From the NCBI RefSeq assembly GCF_000725805.1, contig NZ_JOFT01000009.1:62001-126000 (forward strand): a stretch of DNA of 64,000 nt. Reading direction: 5' to 3'. Position numbers and translations under genes: made by a program. Below the pieces are notes generated by a model that had not been told where the DNA came from, did no database searches, and was given only the letters and a program-made list of their open reading frames with translations. Below, one piece after another: positions 39,403 to 48,776 of this stretch. Numbering within the stretch: position 1 is the stretch's first letter; each line of letters begins with the position of its first letter. The DNA is from Streptomyces xanthophaeus. Its GTDB lineage: Bacteria; Actinomycetota; Actinomycetes; Streptomycetales; Streptomycetaceae.

Positions 39403-42400
39403 TCAGCGGCGGCGCGGCCCGCGGCCCTCGTCGTCGCCGTCGCCGTCTGCGGCCTCGTCGTCCCGGCGGCGGCCCAGCAGTTCGTCGGCCAGTGTCGGCA
39501 GATCGTCCAGCGGGGTCTCCTCGGCCCAGTCGGAACGCGGCCGGCGGGGCCGGCCTTCCTCGTCGAGCGCGGGGAGTTCGCGGGTCCGGTCGTTGTCGGT
39601 GTCCCGGAAGATGCCGGGCGGGACCCGGTCGGCCGGGTTCTCCTCGGGGCGCCGGGCCGTGGGCCGCGTCGCCGAGGCCGGTCCCCGGCCGGCGGACCGG
39701 TCCGGCGCGGCGGACGGCCGGACGGGCGGCAGCACCGCCGTCTGCTCGGTGTCCCGGACGGGCGGCAGCACCGCGGTCTCCTCGGCGGAGGCCTGGGGCG
39801 TCTTGGGCACCGGGACCGTCTGGGTGACGTCGTCCGGCCGTACGGTCCGCTTGACCTGCGGGGTCTCCACGGTGACGGCGTCGTCGGGGTGCGGGTCCTT
39901 GCGCATGCGGACCTCGGGCCGGGACGGCGCCTCGGGGGCCGGGGTCGCCGGGGCCGGGGCCGCCGGGGCCGGGGCCGCCGCGGGAGCCGGGGCCGCAGCA
40001 GCAGCGGCAGCCGCGGCAGCAGCCGTCTTCGCCGCCACCTCGGCCGCGGCGGCCTCGGCGAGCCGCCGTGCCTCCTCGGCCTTCAGCAGGGCCTCCTCGG
40101 CGCGCCGCTGCTTCTCCAGCCGGCGCTCCTCGGCCTCGGCACGCAGCCGGGCCTCCTCCTCGGCCTGCCGGCGCAGCCGCTCCGCCTCGGCCGCCCGTGC
40201 CCGTTCCTCGGCCTCGGCACGCAGCCGCTCGGCCTCGGCCCTGGCCCTGGCCTCCTCCTCGGCGCGCAGCCGCTCCTCCGCGGCCTCCGCCTCGGCCTTG
40301 ATCCGGGCTTCCTCGGCCTCGCGCGCCAGCCGGGCCTCTTCCTCGGCGCGCAGCCGCGCCTCCTCCGCCTTGCGCGCCGCCTCGGCCTCGGCACGCAGCC
40401 GGGCCTCCTCCTCAGCGATCCGCCGGGCCTCGATCTGCGCGGCGACCTCGGCCTCGGAGAGCGGGAGCATGCGGTCCAGGCGGTGGCGGACGACGGTGGT
40501 GACCGATTCCGGGTCCTGGCCGGCGTCGACGACCAGGTAGCGGCCGGGGTCGGACGCGGCCAGCGTCAGGAATCCGGCCCGCACCCGCTGGTGGAACTCG
40601 GCCGGCTCCGACTCCAGCCGGTCCGGGGCCTCCGTGAACCGCTCCCGCGCCGCCTCCGGCGAGACGTCGAGCAGCACGGTCAGGTTCGGGACGAGCCCGT
40701 CGGTCGCCCAGCGCGAGATCCGGGCGATCTCGGTCGGGGAGAGGTCGCGCCCGGCGCCCTGGTAGGCCACAGAGGAGTCGATGTAGCGGTCCGAGATGAC
40801 CACGGCGCCGCGCTCCAGGGCGGGCCGGACCACCGTGTCGACGTGTTCCGCCCGGTCCGCGGCGTACAGCAGGGCCTCGGCGCGGTTCGACAGCCCGGCC
40901 GAGGAGACGTCCAGCAGGATCGAGCGCAGCCGCTTGCCCACCGGGGTGGCCCCCGGCTCGCGCGTGACGACGACCTCGTGGCCCTTGCCCCGTATCCAGT
41001 CGGCCAGCGCCTCCACCTGGGTGGACTTGCCCGCTCCGTCGCCGCCCTCCAGGGCGATGAAGAAGCCGGTGGCGGACGCCGCCTGGAGCGGCTCGCCGCC
41101 CCGCAGGGCCTCGCGCAGGTCGCGCCGCAGGGGTACGCCGCTGCGGTCGTCGGCCTTGGCGAGCACCACCACGGCGACGGGCAGCAGCAGGGCACCGGCC
41201 AGCATCAGCGTGAAGGCCGCGCCCCCGTGCGAGAAGACGACCTCGGCGCCGGTCAGCCGGTGCGGGCCGATCAGGGCGGCCAGCACCGGGCCGGCGACGG
41301 CCCCGACGGCCACGGCGACCCGGACGACGGCCTGCAGGTGCTCGGTGACCCGGGCCCGGCGGAACTCCTCGGTCTCCAGGTCCAGCAGGGTGTGGCCGGT
41401 GTTGGCCGCGACACCCGCGGCGGTGCCCGCGAGCAGCGTCAGGAACAGCACGGTCGCGGTGTCGGGGACCAGCCCGGTCAGCAGCAGGGCGAGGCCGGTG
41501 ACCGCCGTGGCCAGGGCCAGCAGGCGGCGCCGCGACAGCGCGGGCAGCACCTTGCCGGCCTGGGTGGCGCGGATCCCGACGGCGGTGCCGCCGACCAGCC
41601 CGAGCACCATCAGCGCGAAGGAGGCCGGGCCGCCGCCCAGGTCGAAGGCGTGCAGTACGCAGACGGCGGCGGCGCAGGACACCGCCCCGGCGACCGCCGC
41701 GCAGGTCAGCACGAAGAGCGGGACGGCGCCGGTCCGGCCCTTGTCAGGGCGGTCGCCCGCCTTCGGTGCCCGCAGGCCCTCCAGCGGGGAACGCGGGCGC
41801 GGGGTCTTCGTACCCGGCAGGACCAGCGGGAGCAGCAGCGAGACGGAGGCCGCGAAGAGTCCGGCTGCGACGTACGAGCCGAGGGCGGCCTGGTTGTCGG
41901 CGAACCAGCCGACGCCGAGGCCGAGTGCCTTGCCCACCAGGGTCGCGGCGAGCAGCGCGGCCGCGGCGGCGGGCAGCGCGGCGAAGGAGGTCCGCAGGGT
42001 CAGCCGGCGCAGCGCGTCGAGGTGGTCCGGGAGCGGCCGTACGGTCGCCCCTTCCGGCGGCGGGGTGGGCAGCAGGGCGGGGGCCGCGCTGTCCTTGGCC
42101 AGGCTCCACAGCCGTTCGGCGGCGCCGGAGACGAAGACGGTGGCCAGCAACGCGGTCAGCGCGTGGTCCGGGATCCAGTCGAGCCAGAGCGGGGCGACGA
42201 CGAACAGGCCGAGGCGGATGCCGTCGGCGCCGACCATCGTCCAGCGCCGGTCCAGCTTGCCGCCGGGGGCGAGCAGCGCCGCGAGCGGGCCGAGGAGGAC
42301 CGCGCCGAAGACCAGGGTGGCGAGGATCCGTACCCCGAAGACGACGGCGACGGCGAAGGCCGCGCCGCGGTAGCCGCCGCCGAAGGCCGCTTCGGACACG

Positions 42401-42606
42401 GCCGCCTGGTAGGCCAGCAGCACCAGCACCAGCAGGGCCAGGGCATCGCCGATGCCGCTCACCAGTTGGGCGCTCCACAGACGGCGCAGCCCTGGGGTGC
42501 GCAGCAGTGCGCGCACCGCACGCTCGCGGGAATCCGCGGCTAGGGCTTCGTCGTAGGTGGGGTTCGCCGGGGCGGTCACGACCGTTGGCTGCTCGGCTCG
42601 CGTCAT
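39403..42606 (-). CDS. tmk: Thymidylate kinase fused to an N-terminal MFS-like membrane domain and a coiled C-terminal tail
   Basis: A 1067-residue three-part protein. Residues ~30-500 are a 12-helix major-facilitator-like domain (LWSAQLVSGIGDALALLVLVLLAYQ). Residues ~515-720 are thymidylate kinase, making dTDP from dTMP: P-loop GGDGAGKST at 521-529, REPGATPVGKRLRSILLD, and the DRYIDSSVAYQGAGRDL motif. From ~725 a long Ala/Glu/Arg coiled segment with repeated RLRAEAE-type units runs to ~880, followed by a Pro/Ala linker and a charged tail. Ordinary Tmk is ~210 residues; the fusion is typical of Streptomyces. It tethers the kinase to the membrane; the transported substrate is unknown. Confidence 0.95.
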   Translation of the reverse strand: MTRAEQPTVVTAPANPTYDEALAADSRERAVRALLRTPGLRRLWSAQLVSGIGDALALLVLVLLAYQAAVSEAAFGGGYRGAAFAVAVVFGVRILATLVFGAVLLGPLAALLAPGGKLDRRWTMVGADGIRLGLFVVAPLWLDWIPDHALTALLATVFVSGAAERLWSLAKDSAAPALLPTPPPEGATVRPLPDHLDALRRLTLRTSFAALPAAAAALLAATLVGKALGLGVGWFADNQAALGSYVAAGLFAASVSLLLPLVLPGTKTPRPRSPLEGLRAPKAGDRPDKGRTGAVPLFVLTCAAVAGAVSCAAAVCVLHAFDLGGGPASFALMVLGLVGGTAVGIRATQAGKVLPALSRRRLLALATAVTGLALLLTGLVPDTATVLFLTLLAGTAAGVAANTGHTLLDLETEEFRRARVTEHLQAVVRVAVAVGAVAGPVLAALIGPHRLTGAEVVFSHGGAAFTLMLAGALLLPVAVVVLAKADDRSGVPLRRDLREALRGGEPLQAASATGFFIALEGGDGAGKSTQVEALADWIRGKGHEVVVTREPGATPVGKRLRSILLDVSSAGLSNRAEALLYAADRAEHVDTVVRPALERGAVVISDRYIDSSVAYQGAGRDLSPTEIARISRWATDGLVPNLTVLLDVSPEAARERFTEAPDRLESEPAEFHQRVRAGFLTLAASDPGRYLVVDAGQDPESVTTVVRHRLDRMLPLSEAEVAAQIEARRIAEEEARLRAEAEAARKAEEARLRAEEEARLAREAEEARIKAEAEAAEERLRAEEEARARAEAERLRAEAEERARAAEAERLRRQAEEEARLRAEAEERRLEKQRRAEEALLKAEEARRLAEAAAAEVAAKTAAAAAAAAAAAPAPAAAPAPAAPAPATPAPEAPSRPEVRMRKDPHPDDAVTVETPQVKRTVRPDDVTQTVPVPKTPQASAEETAVLPPVRDTEQTAVLPPVRPSAAPDRSAGRGPASATRPTARRPEENPADRVPPGIFRDTDNDRTRELPALDEEGRPRRPRSDWAEETPLDDLPTLADELLGRRRDDEAADGDGDDEGRGPRRR

Positions 42607-42776
42607 CCGCCCAGCCTATCCGCTGCGCCTGGCCGCTGCGGAGGCCTGTGGACAAGGCCCGGTGTGACCCCGGACCCACCTTCCGGCGCGACCGCCCCCG
42701 AGGCGGCCGCACGCCGACCGCCGCACGCCGGACGCGCCGGACACCGACCGCCGGACACCGCCGGACGCCGGACGCA

Positions 42777-42808
42777 CGAGAGCCCCGTGCCAGGGCACGG
42801 GGCTCTCG
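42777..42808. terminator. 13-bp hairpin between topA and tmk
   Basis: CGAGAGCCCCGTG (42777-42789) pairs perfectly with CACGGGGCTCTCG (42796-42808) around a CCAGGG loop, 58 bp after the topA stop. No T-run. It is a likely terminator for topA, separating it from tmk. Confidence 0.75.
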
Positions 42809-42865
42809 CAGCGACTGCACGTCCGGGACAGGTCCCGGTGAGCGGTCCCGGGTACCGGTCCCGGA

Positions 42866-45679
42866 CTACTCGTCCGCGGGGGCGGCGACCGCCTTCTTGG
42901 CGGTGGTCTTCTTCGCCACCGTCTTCTTGGCGGTCGTCTTCTTGGCCGCCGTCGTCTTCTTCGCGGCGGCGGTCTTCGTCGCCGTCGCCTTCTTCGCCGG
43001 GGCCTTCTTGGCGGGGGCCTTCTTCGCCGTCTTCTTGGCCGGGCCCTTCGCACGCTTCTCCGCGAGCAGCTCGTAGCCGCGCTCGGGCGTGATCGTCTCG
43101 ACGTCGTCGTCCCGCCGCAGCGTCGCGTTCGTCTCGCCGTCCGTCACGTACGGCCCGAAGCGGCCGTCCTTGACCACCACCGGCTTCTCGCTGACCGGGT
43201 CGGTGCCCAGCTCCTTCAGCGGCGGCTTGGCCGCGGCCCGGCCGCGCTGCTTGGGCTGCGCGTAGATCGCCAGGGCCTCGTCCAGCGTGATCGAGAAGAG
43301 CTGGTCCTCGGTCTCCAGGGACCGCGAGTCCGTGCCCTTCTTCAGGTACGGGCCGTAGCGGCCGTTCTGGGCCGTGATCTCCACGCCCTCCGCGTCGGCG
43401 CCGACCACGCGCGGCAGCGACATCAGCTTGAGCGCTTCGTCGAGGGTGACCGTGTCGAGGCTCATCGACTGGAAGAGCGAGGCCGTCCGCGGCTTGACCG
43501 CGTTCTTGCCCGTCTTCGGGGTGCCCTCGGGGAGGATCTCGGTGACGTAGGGGCCGTAGCGGCCGTCCTTCGCGACGATCTCGTTCCCGCTGACGGGGTC
43601 CTTGCCGAGCTCGAACTCGCCGCTCGGCTTCGCGAACAGTTCCTCCGCGTAGGCGACCGTCAGCTCGTCCGGAGCCATGTCGTCGGGCACGTCGGCCCGC
43701 TGGTGGCCCTCGGAGTCCTTCTCGCCGCGCTCCACGTACGGCCCGTAGCGGCCGACGCGCAGGACGACGCCGTCGCCGACCGGGAAGGAGGAGATCTCCC
43801 GGGCGTCGATCGCGCCCAGGTCCGTGACCAGCTCCTTCAGACCGCCGAGGTGGTCACCGTCGGCCGGTACGACCTCGGTGGCGTCCTCCGAGCCGAAGTA
43901 GAAGCGCTTCAGCCACGGCACGGACTGGGCCTCGCCCCGCGCGATGCGGTCGAGGTCGTCCTCCATCTTCGCGGTGAAGTCGTAGTCGACGAGCCGGCCG
44001 AAGTGCGTCTCCAGCAGGTTGACCACGGCGAACGACAGGAAGGACGGCACGAGCGCCGTGCCCTTCTTGAAGACGTAGCCGCGGTCGAGGATCGTGCCGA
44101 TGATCGACGCGTACGTCGACGGGCGGCCGATCTCGCGCTCTTCGAGCTCCTTGACCAGCGAGGCCTCGGTGTAACGGGCCGGCGGCTTGGTCGAGTGCCC
44201 GTCCGCCGTGATCTCCTCGGCGGCGAGCGCGTCGCCCTCCGCGACCTGCGGCAGGCGCTTCTCGCGGTCGTCGAGCTCCGCGTTCGGGTCGTCCGCGCCC
44301 TCGACGTAGGCCTTCATGAAGCCGTGGAAGGTGATCGTCTTGCCGGAGGCGGAGAATTCCGCGTCCCGGCCGTCCGCGGCACGCCCGCCGATCTTCACGG
44401 TGACGGAGTTGCCGACCGCGTCCTTCATCTGGGAGGCGACGGTCCGCTTCCAGATCAGCTCGTAGAGACGGAACTGGTCGCCGGTCAGCCCGGTCTCGGC
44501 CGGGGTGCGGAAACGATCACCCGAGGGGCGGATCGCCTCGTGCGCCTCCTGGGCGTTCTTGACCTTGCCCGCGTAGACGCGCGGCTTCTCCGGCAGGTAG
44601 TCGGCGCCGTACAGCTGCGTGACCTGCGCCCGGGCCGCCGTCACGGCGGTCTCGGACAGGGTCGTGGAGTCCGTACGCATATAGGTGATGAAGCCGTTCT
44701 CGTACAGCTTCTGGGCCACCTGCATGGTCGCCTTCGCACCGAAGCCGAGCTTGCGCGAGGCCTCCTGCTGGAGCGTCGTCGTACGGAACGGGGCGTACGG
44801 GGAGCGGCGGTACGGCTTGGACTCGACCGACCGGACCGCGAAGGACGCGCCTTCGAGCGCGGCGGCCAGGGCCCGGGCGTTCGCCTCGTCGAGGTGCAGC
44901 ACCTCGCTCTTGAGCTGCCCGGTCGAACCGAAGTCACGGCCCTGTGCGACGCGCTTGCCGTCCACCGTGTTCAGGCGGGCGACCAGCGTGGACGGGTCGG
45001 AGGCGTCACCGGCGCGGCCGGTGGAGAAGGTTCCGGTCAGGTCCCAGTACTCGGCGCTGCGGAAGGCGATGCGCTCGCGCTCCCGCTCGACGACGAGGCG
45101 GGTGGCCACCGACTGGACGCGCCCGGCGGACAGCCGCGGCATGACCTTCTTCCACAGGACCGGCGAGACCTCGTAGCCGTACAGGCGGTCGAGGATGCGG
45201 CGGGTCTCCTGGGCGTCGACCATGCGCTGGTTGAGCTCGCGCGGGTTGGCGACGGCGTCGCGGATCGCGTCCTTGGTGATCTCGTGGAAGACCATCCGGT
45301 GGACGGGGACCTTGGGCTTGAGGACTTCCTGCAGGTGCCACGCGATGGCTTCGCCCTCGCGGTCCTCATCGGTGGCGAGGAAGAGTTCGTCGGACTCGGC
45401 CAGCAGCTCCTTGAGCTTGCGGACCTGGGCCTTCTTGTCAGCGTTCACCACGTAGATCGGCGCGAAGTCGTGCTCGACGTCCACGCCGAGACGGCGGACC
45501 TCGCCGGTGTACTTGTCGGGGACCTCGGCCGCGCCGTTCGGGAGGTCGCGGATGTGCCCGACGCTCGCCTCGACGACGTATCCGGGGCCGAGGTAGCCCT
45601 TGATCGTCTTCGCCTTGGCAGGGGACTCGACGATGACGAGTCGGCGGCCGCCCTTTGCGGTCTCGCTAGTCGGGGACAA
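42866..45679 (-). CDS. topA: DNA topoisomerase I with Lys/Ala-rich C-terminal tail
   Basis: A 937-residue type IA topoisomerase that relaxes negative supercoils. The TOPRIM domain starts RLVIVESPAKAKTIKGYLG and holds ATDEDREGEAIAWHL with the metal-binding acids. The active-site Tyr333 lies in GFITYMRTDS. Four or five FGPYV-type topo C-terminal repeats follow from ~640 (for example KDGRYGPYVTEILPEG). The last ~60 residues are Lys/Ala-rich (TAKK-type repeats), which binds DNA in Streptomyces enzymes. No zinc fingers. TTG start, with GGAGAG nine bases upstream. Confidence 0.96.
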   Translation of the reverse strand: MSPTSETAKGGRRLVIVESPAKAKTIKGYLGPGYVVEASVGHIRDLPNGAAEVPDKYTGEVRRLGVDVEHDFAPIYVVNADKKAQVRKLKELLAESDELFLATDEDREGEAIAWHLQEVLKPKVPVHRMVFHEITKDAIRDAVANPRELNQRMVDAQETRRILDRLYGYEVSPVLWKKVMPRLSAGRVQSVATRLVVERERERIAFRSAEYWDLTGTFSTGRAGDASDPSTLVARLNTVDGKRVAQGRDFGSTGQLKSEVLHLDEANARALAAALEGASFAVRSVESKPYRRSPYAPFRTTTLQQEASRKLGFGAKATMQVAQKLYENGFITYMRTDSTTLSETAVTAARAQVTQLYGADYLPEKPRVYAGKVKNAQEAHEAIRPSGDRFRTPAETGLTGDQFRLYELIWKRTVASQMKDAVGNSVTVKIGGRAADGRDAEFSASGKTITFHGFMKAYVEGADDPNAELDDREKRLPQVAEGDALAAEEITADGHSTKPPARYTEASLVKELEEREIGRPSTYASIIGTILDRGYVFKKGTALVPSFLSFAVVNLLETHFGRLVDYDFTAKMEDDLDRIARGEAQSVPWLKRFYFGSEDATEVVPADGDHLGGLKELVTDLGAIDAREISSFPVGDGVVLRVGRYGPYVERGEKDSEGHQRADVPDDMAPDELTVAYAEELFAKPSGEFELGKDPVSGNEIVAKDGRYGPYVTEILPEGTPKTGKNAVKPRTASLFQSMSLDTVTLDEALKLMSLPRVVGADAEGVEITAQNGRYGPYLKKGTDSRSLETEDQLFSITLDEALAIYAQPKQRGRAAAKPPLKELGTDPVSEKPVVVKDGRFGPYVTDGETNATLRRDDDVETITPERGYELLAEKRAKGPAKKTAKKAPAKKAPAKKATATKTAAAKKTTAAKKTTAKKTVAKKTTAKKAVAAPADE

Positions 45680-45957
45680 CTTGGCTCTTCTCTCCGGTCG
45701 GCACTCGGTCGCGATACGGCGACGCTGCGGAGTGTGACGGTACAACCCGCCCCCGTGTCAAACGGCACAAGCCCGCAACGGCCACTCGAACGGTAACCCG
45801 ACAAGTGCCGTTTCTGCCGCCCGGATGCCGCGCCGGACCGTTACCGATCACCGGGCAGGGTGGCCGAAGGGCCGTCTGGCCCCGCCCCCGGCCGCCTCCG
45901 CGCACCCGTTCCCACGTGCGGTTTCCAGCCGGATCCAGGCCCCTTCGGCCCGGCGCG
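45680..45957. other. Intergenic region upstream of topA
   Basis: A 278-bp gap that carries the topA leader and promoter. No gene is supported; open frames here have poor codon bias and no ribosome binding site. In related species the topA promoter responds to supercoiling, but I see no distinctive site. Confidence 0.5.
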
Positions 45958-46155
45958 TCACAGCTGTGCGAGGCACCACACGCCGAGGGCCAGCGCGCCG
46001 CCGCCGGCCAGCAGTGCCAGCGGTACGGCCACGGCGGGGCGCACGTCCTCGGCCACCGGCGCGCGGCGGCCGACGCACGCCCCCGTCCAGGCCAGCAGAG
46101 CGGCTCCGAACAGCAGGAACACGGTCGCCGAGAAGATCGCCGGGCCCGTTTCCAT
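45958..46155 (-). CDS. Small hypothetical membrane protein
   Basis: A 65-residue protein with two membrane segments (IFSATVFLLFGAALLAWTGA and AVAVPLALLAGGGALALGVW) separated by a short charged loop. AAAGGGG lies six bases before the ATG and third-position bias is strong, so it is probably translated. No family recognised. It lies alone between topA and the methyltransferase gene on the same strand. Confidence 0.7.
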   Translation of the reverse strand: METGPAIFSATVFLLFGAALLAWTGACVGRRAPVAEDVRPAVAVPLALLAGGGALALGVWCLAQL

Positions 46156-46318
46156 GCCGTTCCCCTTTACCCCTGAGCCGCCCAGCCGGATCCCCCCGGA
46201 CCCGGCTGGGCAGGAGCATGCCAGCCGTGGGGATACGCGAGCCGAACTCGGGGTTACATCATGGATTCGGCAGGCTCCCGGGCTCCGCGGCGAAGCCCGG
46301 CCGCCCCCCGGACCGGGC

Positions 46319-47869
46319 CTACCGGCCGTCCTGCGGACCGTCCTGCGAACCGGCCGGCCGCCCGGGCGTGGCGGGCGTGGCGGGCTCCAGGAAGCCCTGC
46401 TCGATCAGCAACCGGATCGACTCCGGGGTCCGGTCGCGCAGAACGACCGGATCCTCCTGCACCAGATGTGCGATGGCGTCCAGGATCCGGCCCGCACTGA
46501 GTGAGCCGTCACACACTCCGGCGAAGCCCGCGCCGACCGTGTCGACCTTCGTGGCGCGCCGCATCCCGCGGTTCTGCCGCAGCACGACGTGCTCCGGGTC
46601 CTCCGCACCGGGCGCGCCGACCTGTTCCTGGACCACCTCTGCACTGAGCAGGAAGTACTCCTCCAGGAGGGCCGCGTCATCGTGTTCGCGCAGGTAGTCC
46701 TGGCGGGCGAAGTGCGCCAGGACCGTCTCGCCGAGCGGCTGCTCGACCGAGTGGGGCCATTCCTCGATCACGATCGAGGGCTCGGCCGCGTCCGTCCGGC
46801 GCAAGGTGATCCATCCGAAGCCGACGGACTTGGTGCCGCTGGCCTCGAACTCGTCCAGCCAGTCCTCGTACCGCCGGGCGTACTCGGCGGGGTCGGCGCG
46901 GTGGTCGCCCGCGTCCCGCAGCCACAGCTCTGCATACTGCGTCACGTCCTGCACGTCACGCTGCACGATCCACGCGTCGCAGCCGCGCGGCACCCAGGAG
47001 CGGAGCCGGTCGCGCCAGTCCTCGCCCTCCACGTGCTGCCAGTTGCCGAGGAACTGCGCGTACCCGCCCGGGTTGAGCCGCGCACCGGCCTGCTGGACCA
47101 GGCTCCGGCACAGGTCGTCGCCGCCCATCCCGCCGTCCCGGTACGTGAGGCGGGCGCCGGGGGAGATCACGAACGGCGGGTTCGACACGATCAGGTCGTA
47201 CGTCGCCTCGCCCACGGGCTCGAAGAGCGACCCGACGAGCAGCTCGGCCTCCGGCGCCCCGGACAGCGCCAGCGTCAGCCGGGTGAACTCCAGGGCCCGC
47301 GGGTTGACGTCGGTGGCGGTGACCCGGGTGGCGTGCTGGGCCGCGTGCAGCGCCTGGATGCCCGACCCGGCCCCCACGTCGAGGGCGGAGTCCACCGGGA
47401 TGCGCACGGTGATCCCGGCGAGCGTCGTGGACGCCCCGCCGACCCCGAGGACCACGGCCTCCTCACGGCTGCCGATCCCGCCGGCCCCGCCGACGGCGCA
47501 GCCGAGGTCGGACACGATGAACCAGTCGTCGCCGTCGGGACCGCCGTACGGGCGCACGTCGACGGTGGCGCGCAGCTCGTCGCCCTCGCGCCGCAGCCAG
47601 CCGTCGGCCAGCGCCACGTCGACGGGCAGTGCGGCCTTCGCGTGCACGTACGGCACGGGCTGCTGGAGCAGGAACAGCCGGACCAGGGCCGCGAGCGGGC
47701 CGTCTCCGCGCGTGGCGCGCAGGGCGGGGACGGTCTCGCTGCGGGCCAGGGCGGCGTAGGCGGGCGCGCCGAGCAGGTCGAGCAGCCCGTCTGCGGTGAA
47801 GCCTGCGGCGAGCAGGGCTTCGCGGAGTCCGGCGGCATGGGCGGGCGAGGGAAGGCTGGTGGTACTCAC
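46319..47869 (-). CDS. Class I SAM-dependent methyltransferase (HemK/RsmC-like)
   Basis: A 516-residue protein with a central methyltransferase domain. The SAM-binding motif I is ALDVGAGSGIQAL, and the NPPF motif at residues 230-233 (VSNPPFV) is typical of N-methylation of amide or base nitrogen. The first ~150 residues form an N-terminal domain found in the actinobacterial group (DUF7059-like), and ~150 residues follow the catalytic core. The GTG at 47869 precedes STTSLPSPAHAAGLREALL. Substrate (protein Gln or rRNA) unknown. It stands upstream of the topA group. Confidence 0.88.
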   Translation of the reverse strand: MSTTSLPSPAHAAGLREALLAAGFTADGLLDLLGAPAYAALARSETVPALRATRGDGPLAALVRLFLLQQPVPYVHAKAALPVDVALADGWLRREGDELRATVDVRPYGGPDGDDWFIVSDLGCAVGGAGGIGSREEAVVLGVGGASTTLAGITVRIPVDSALDVGAGSGIQALHAAQHATRVTATDVNPRALEFTRLTLALSGAPEAELLVGSLFEPVGEATYDLIVSNPPFVISPGARLTYRDGGMGGDDLCRSLVQQAGARLNPGGYAQFLGNWQHVEGEDWRDRLRSWVPRGCDAWIVQRDVQDVTQYAELWLRDAGDHRADPAEYARRYEDWLDEFEASGTKSVGFGWITLRRTDAAEPSIVIEEWPHSVEQPLGETVLAHFARQDYLREHDDAALLEEYFLLSAEVVQEQVGAPGAEDPEHVVLRQNRGMRRATKVDTVGAGFAGVCDGSLSAGRILDAIAHLVQEDPVVLRDRTPESIRLLIEQGFLEPATPATPGRPAGSQDGPQDGR

Positions 47870-48047
47870 CCGTCCATTGTGTCCGCTGGCGCCGCCGATC
47901 CGTGCGCCGCGCGGCACCGGCACGGAGATCGGCGCGGACACCGGCGCAGGCGCCCCGGCGCCGCCGCGGCCGCCCCGGCGCGCCACAGGGCGGCCGCGGC
48001 CCCGTGCGGGACCCCGACCGCCCTGTCCGGCGTGTCCTGTTGCCCGG

Positions 48048-48614
48048 TTACTTCGGCGACGCGGAGCCGGCCGTCACCTGGCAGCCCTTCTGGCCGTTCA
48101 TCGCCGACTCCAGACCGCCCGCCTTGAGCTGCGCGAGGGCCTGCTTGCCGCCCGCCGACGCCGCTTCGAGGCCGCCCGCGACCTCCTTGAGGCCCTCGGC
48201 GAACTTGGTCTGGTCCTTGGGGTCGAGACCGTCCATCTTGGTCTTCAGGTCGGCGTAGCCCTTGGAGGTCGCCTCGAAGCCCTTGACCGCCTCGGCCTGG
48301 GTCGCCTCGCCGTTCTTGACCGGCGGAACTCCCGCGCTCTGCAGGGCGGTCCCCATCGTCTTGTACGACTCGGACATGGTCCCGAAGGCCGCCGAGTCGG
48401 TCTGCTGGACCTCCTCGGGCTTGCTGCTCTCCGACGCCACGCGCTTGATCTCGCCGTTGGCCGTTTCGATCTTCTTGAGTTCGGGCTGCCACTGGTCGCA
48501 GACCTTCTTGGCCCAGGCGTCGGCCTTCTTGTCGCCGTCGTCCCCGCCGCAGCCGGACAGGACGAGCATCAGCACCGCACCGCCCGACAACGCGGCCGCA
48601 AGCTTCTTGTTCAC
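48048..48614 (-). CDS. Small lipoprotein of unknown function
   Basis: A 188-residue protein with a signal peptide and lipobox (LVLSGC, Cys near residue 22) followed by GGDDGDKK. The mature part is mostly helical with Lys/Ala/Glu repeats, and holds two Cys (VCDQW near the start of the mature part and GCQV near the end). GTG start with GAAGGGA. Homologues sit between hppA and the methyltransferase gene in Streptomyces; function unknown. It probably localises to the outer face of the membrane. Confidence 0.82.
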   Translation of the reverse strand: MNKKLAAALSGGAVLMLVLSGCGGDDGDKKADAWAKKVCDQWQPELKKIETANGEIKRVASESSKPEEVQQTDSAAFGTMSESYKTMGTALQSAGVPPVKNGEATQAEAVKGFEATSKGYADLKTKMDGLDPKDQTKFAEGLKEVAGGLEAASAGGKQALAQLKAGGLESAMNGQKGCQVTAGSASPK

Positions 48615-48776
48615 CGGATTGGTCCCTTCGAAGGCTCTCGGCCCGGAAGATACACGCCTGCCCTCCGGCGACGTACAAAGGCGGACGGACGGCGCGTCAG
48701 TACGCGCCGCCCGTCCGCCGTTCGGGCGTACGGCCGGCCCTGCCCGGCCCCGCCCCGCGCCCCGGTCGGACCGGGG

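Noticed and set aside
38080..42543. A very long plus-strand open frame (about 1490 codons) opposite holB and tmk
   Set aside because: It is the mirror frame of real genes in high-GC DNA: its composition is repetitive Gly/Arg/Gln/His with no domains, while both minus-strand genes have clear motifs.
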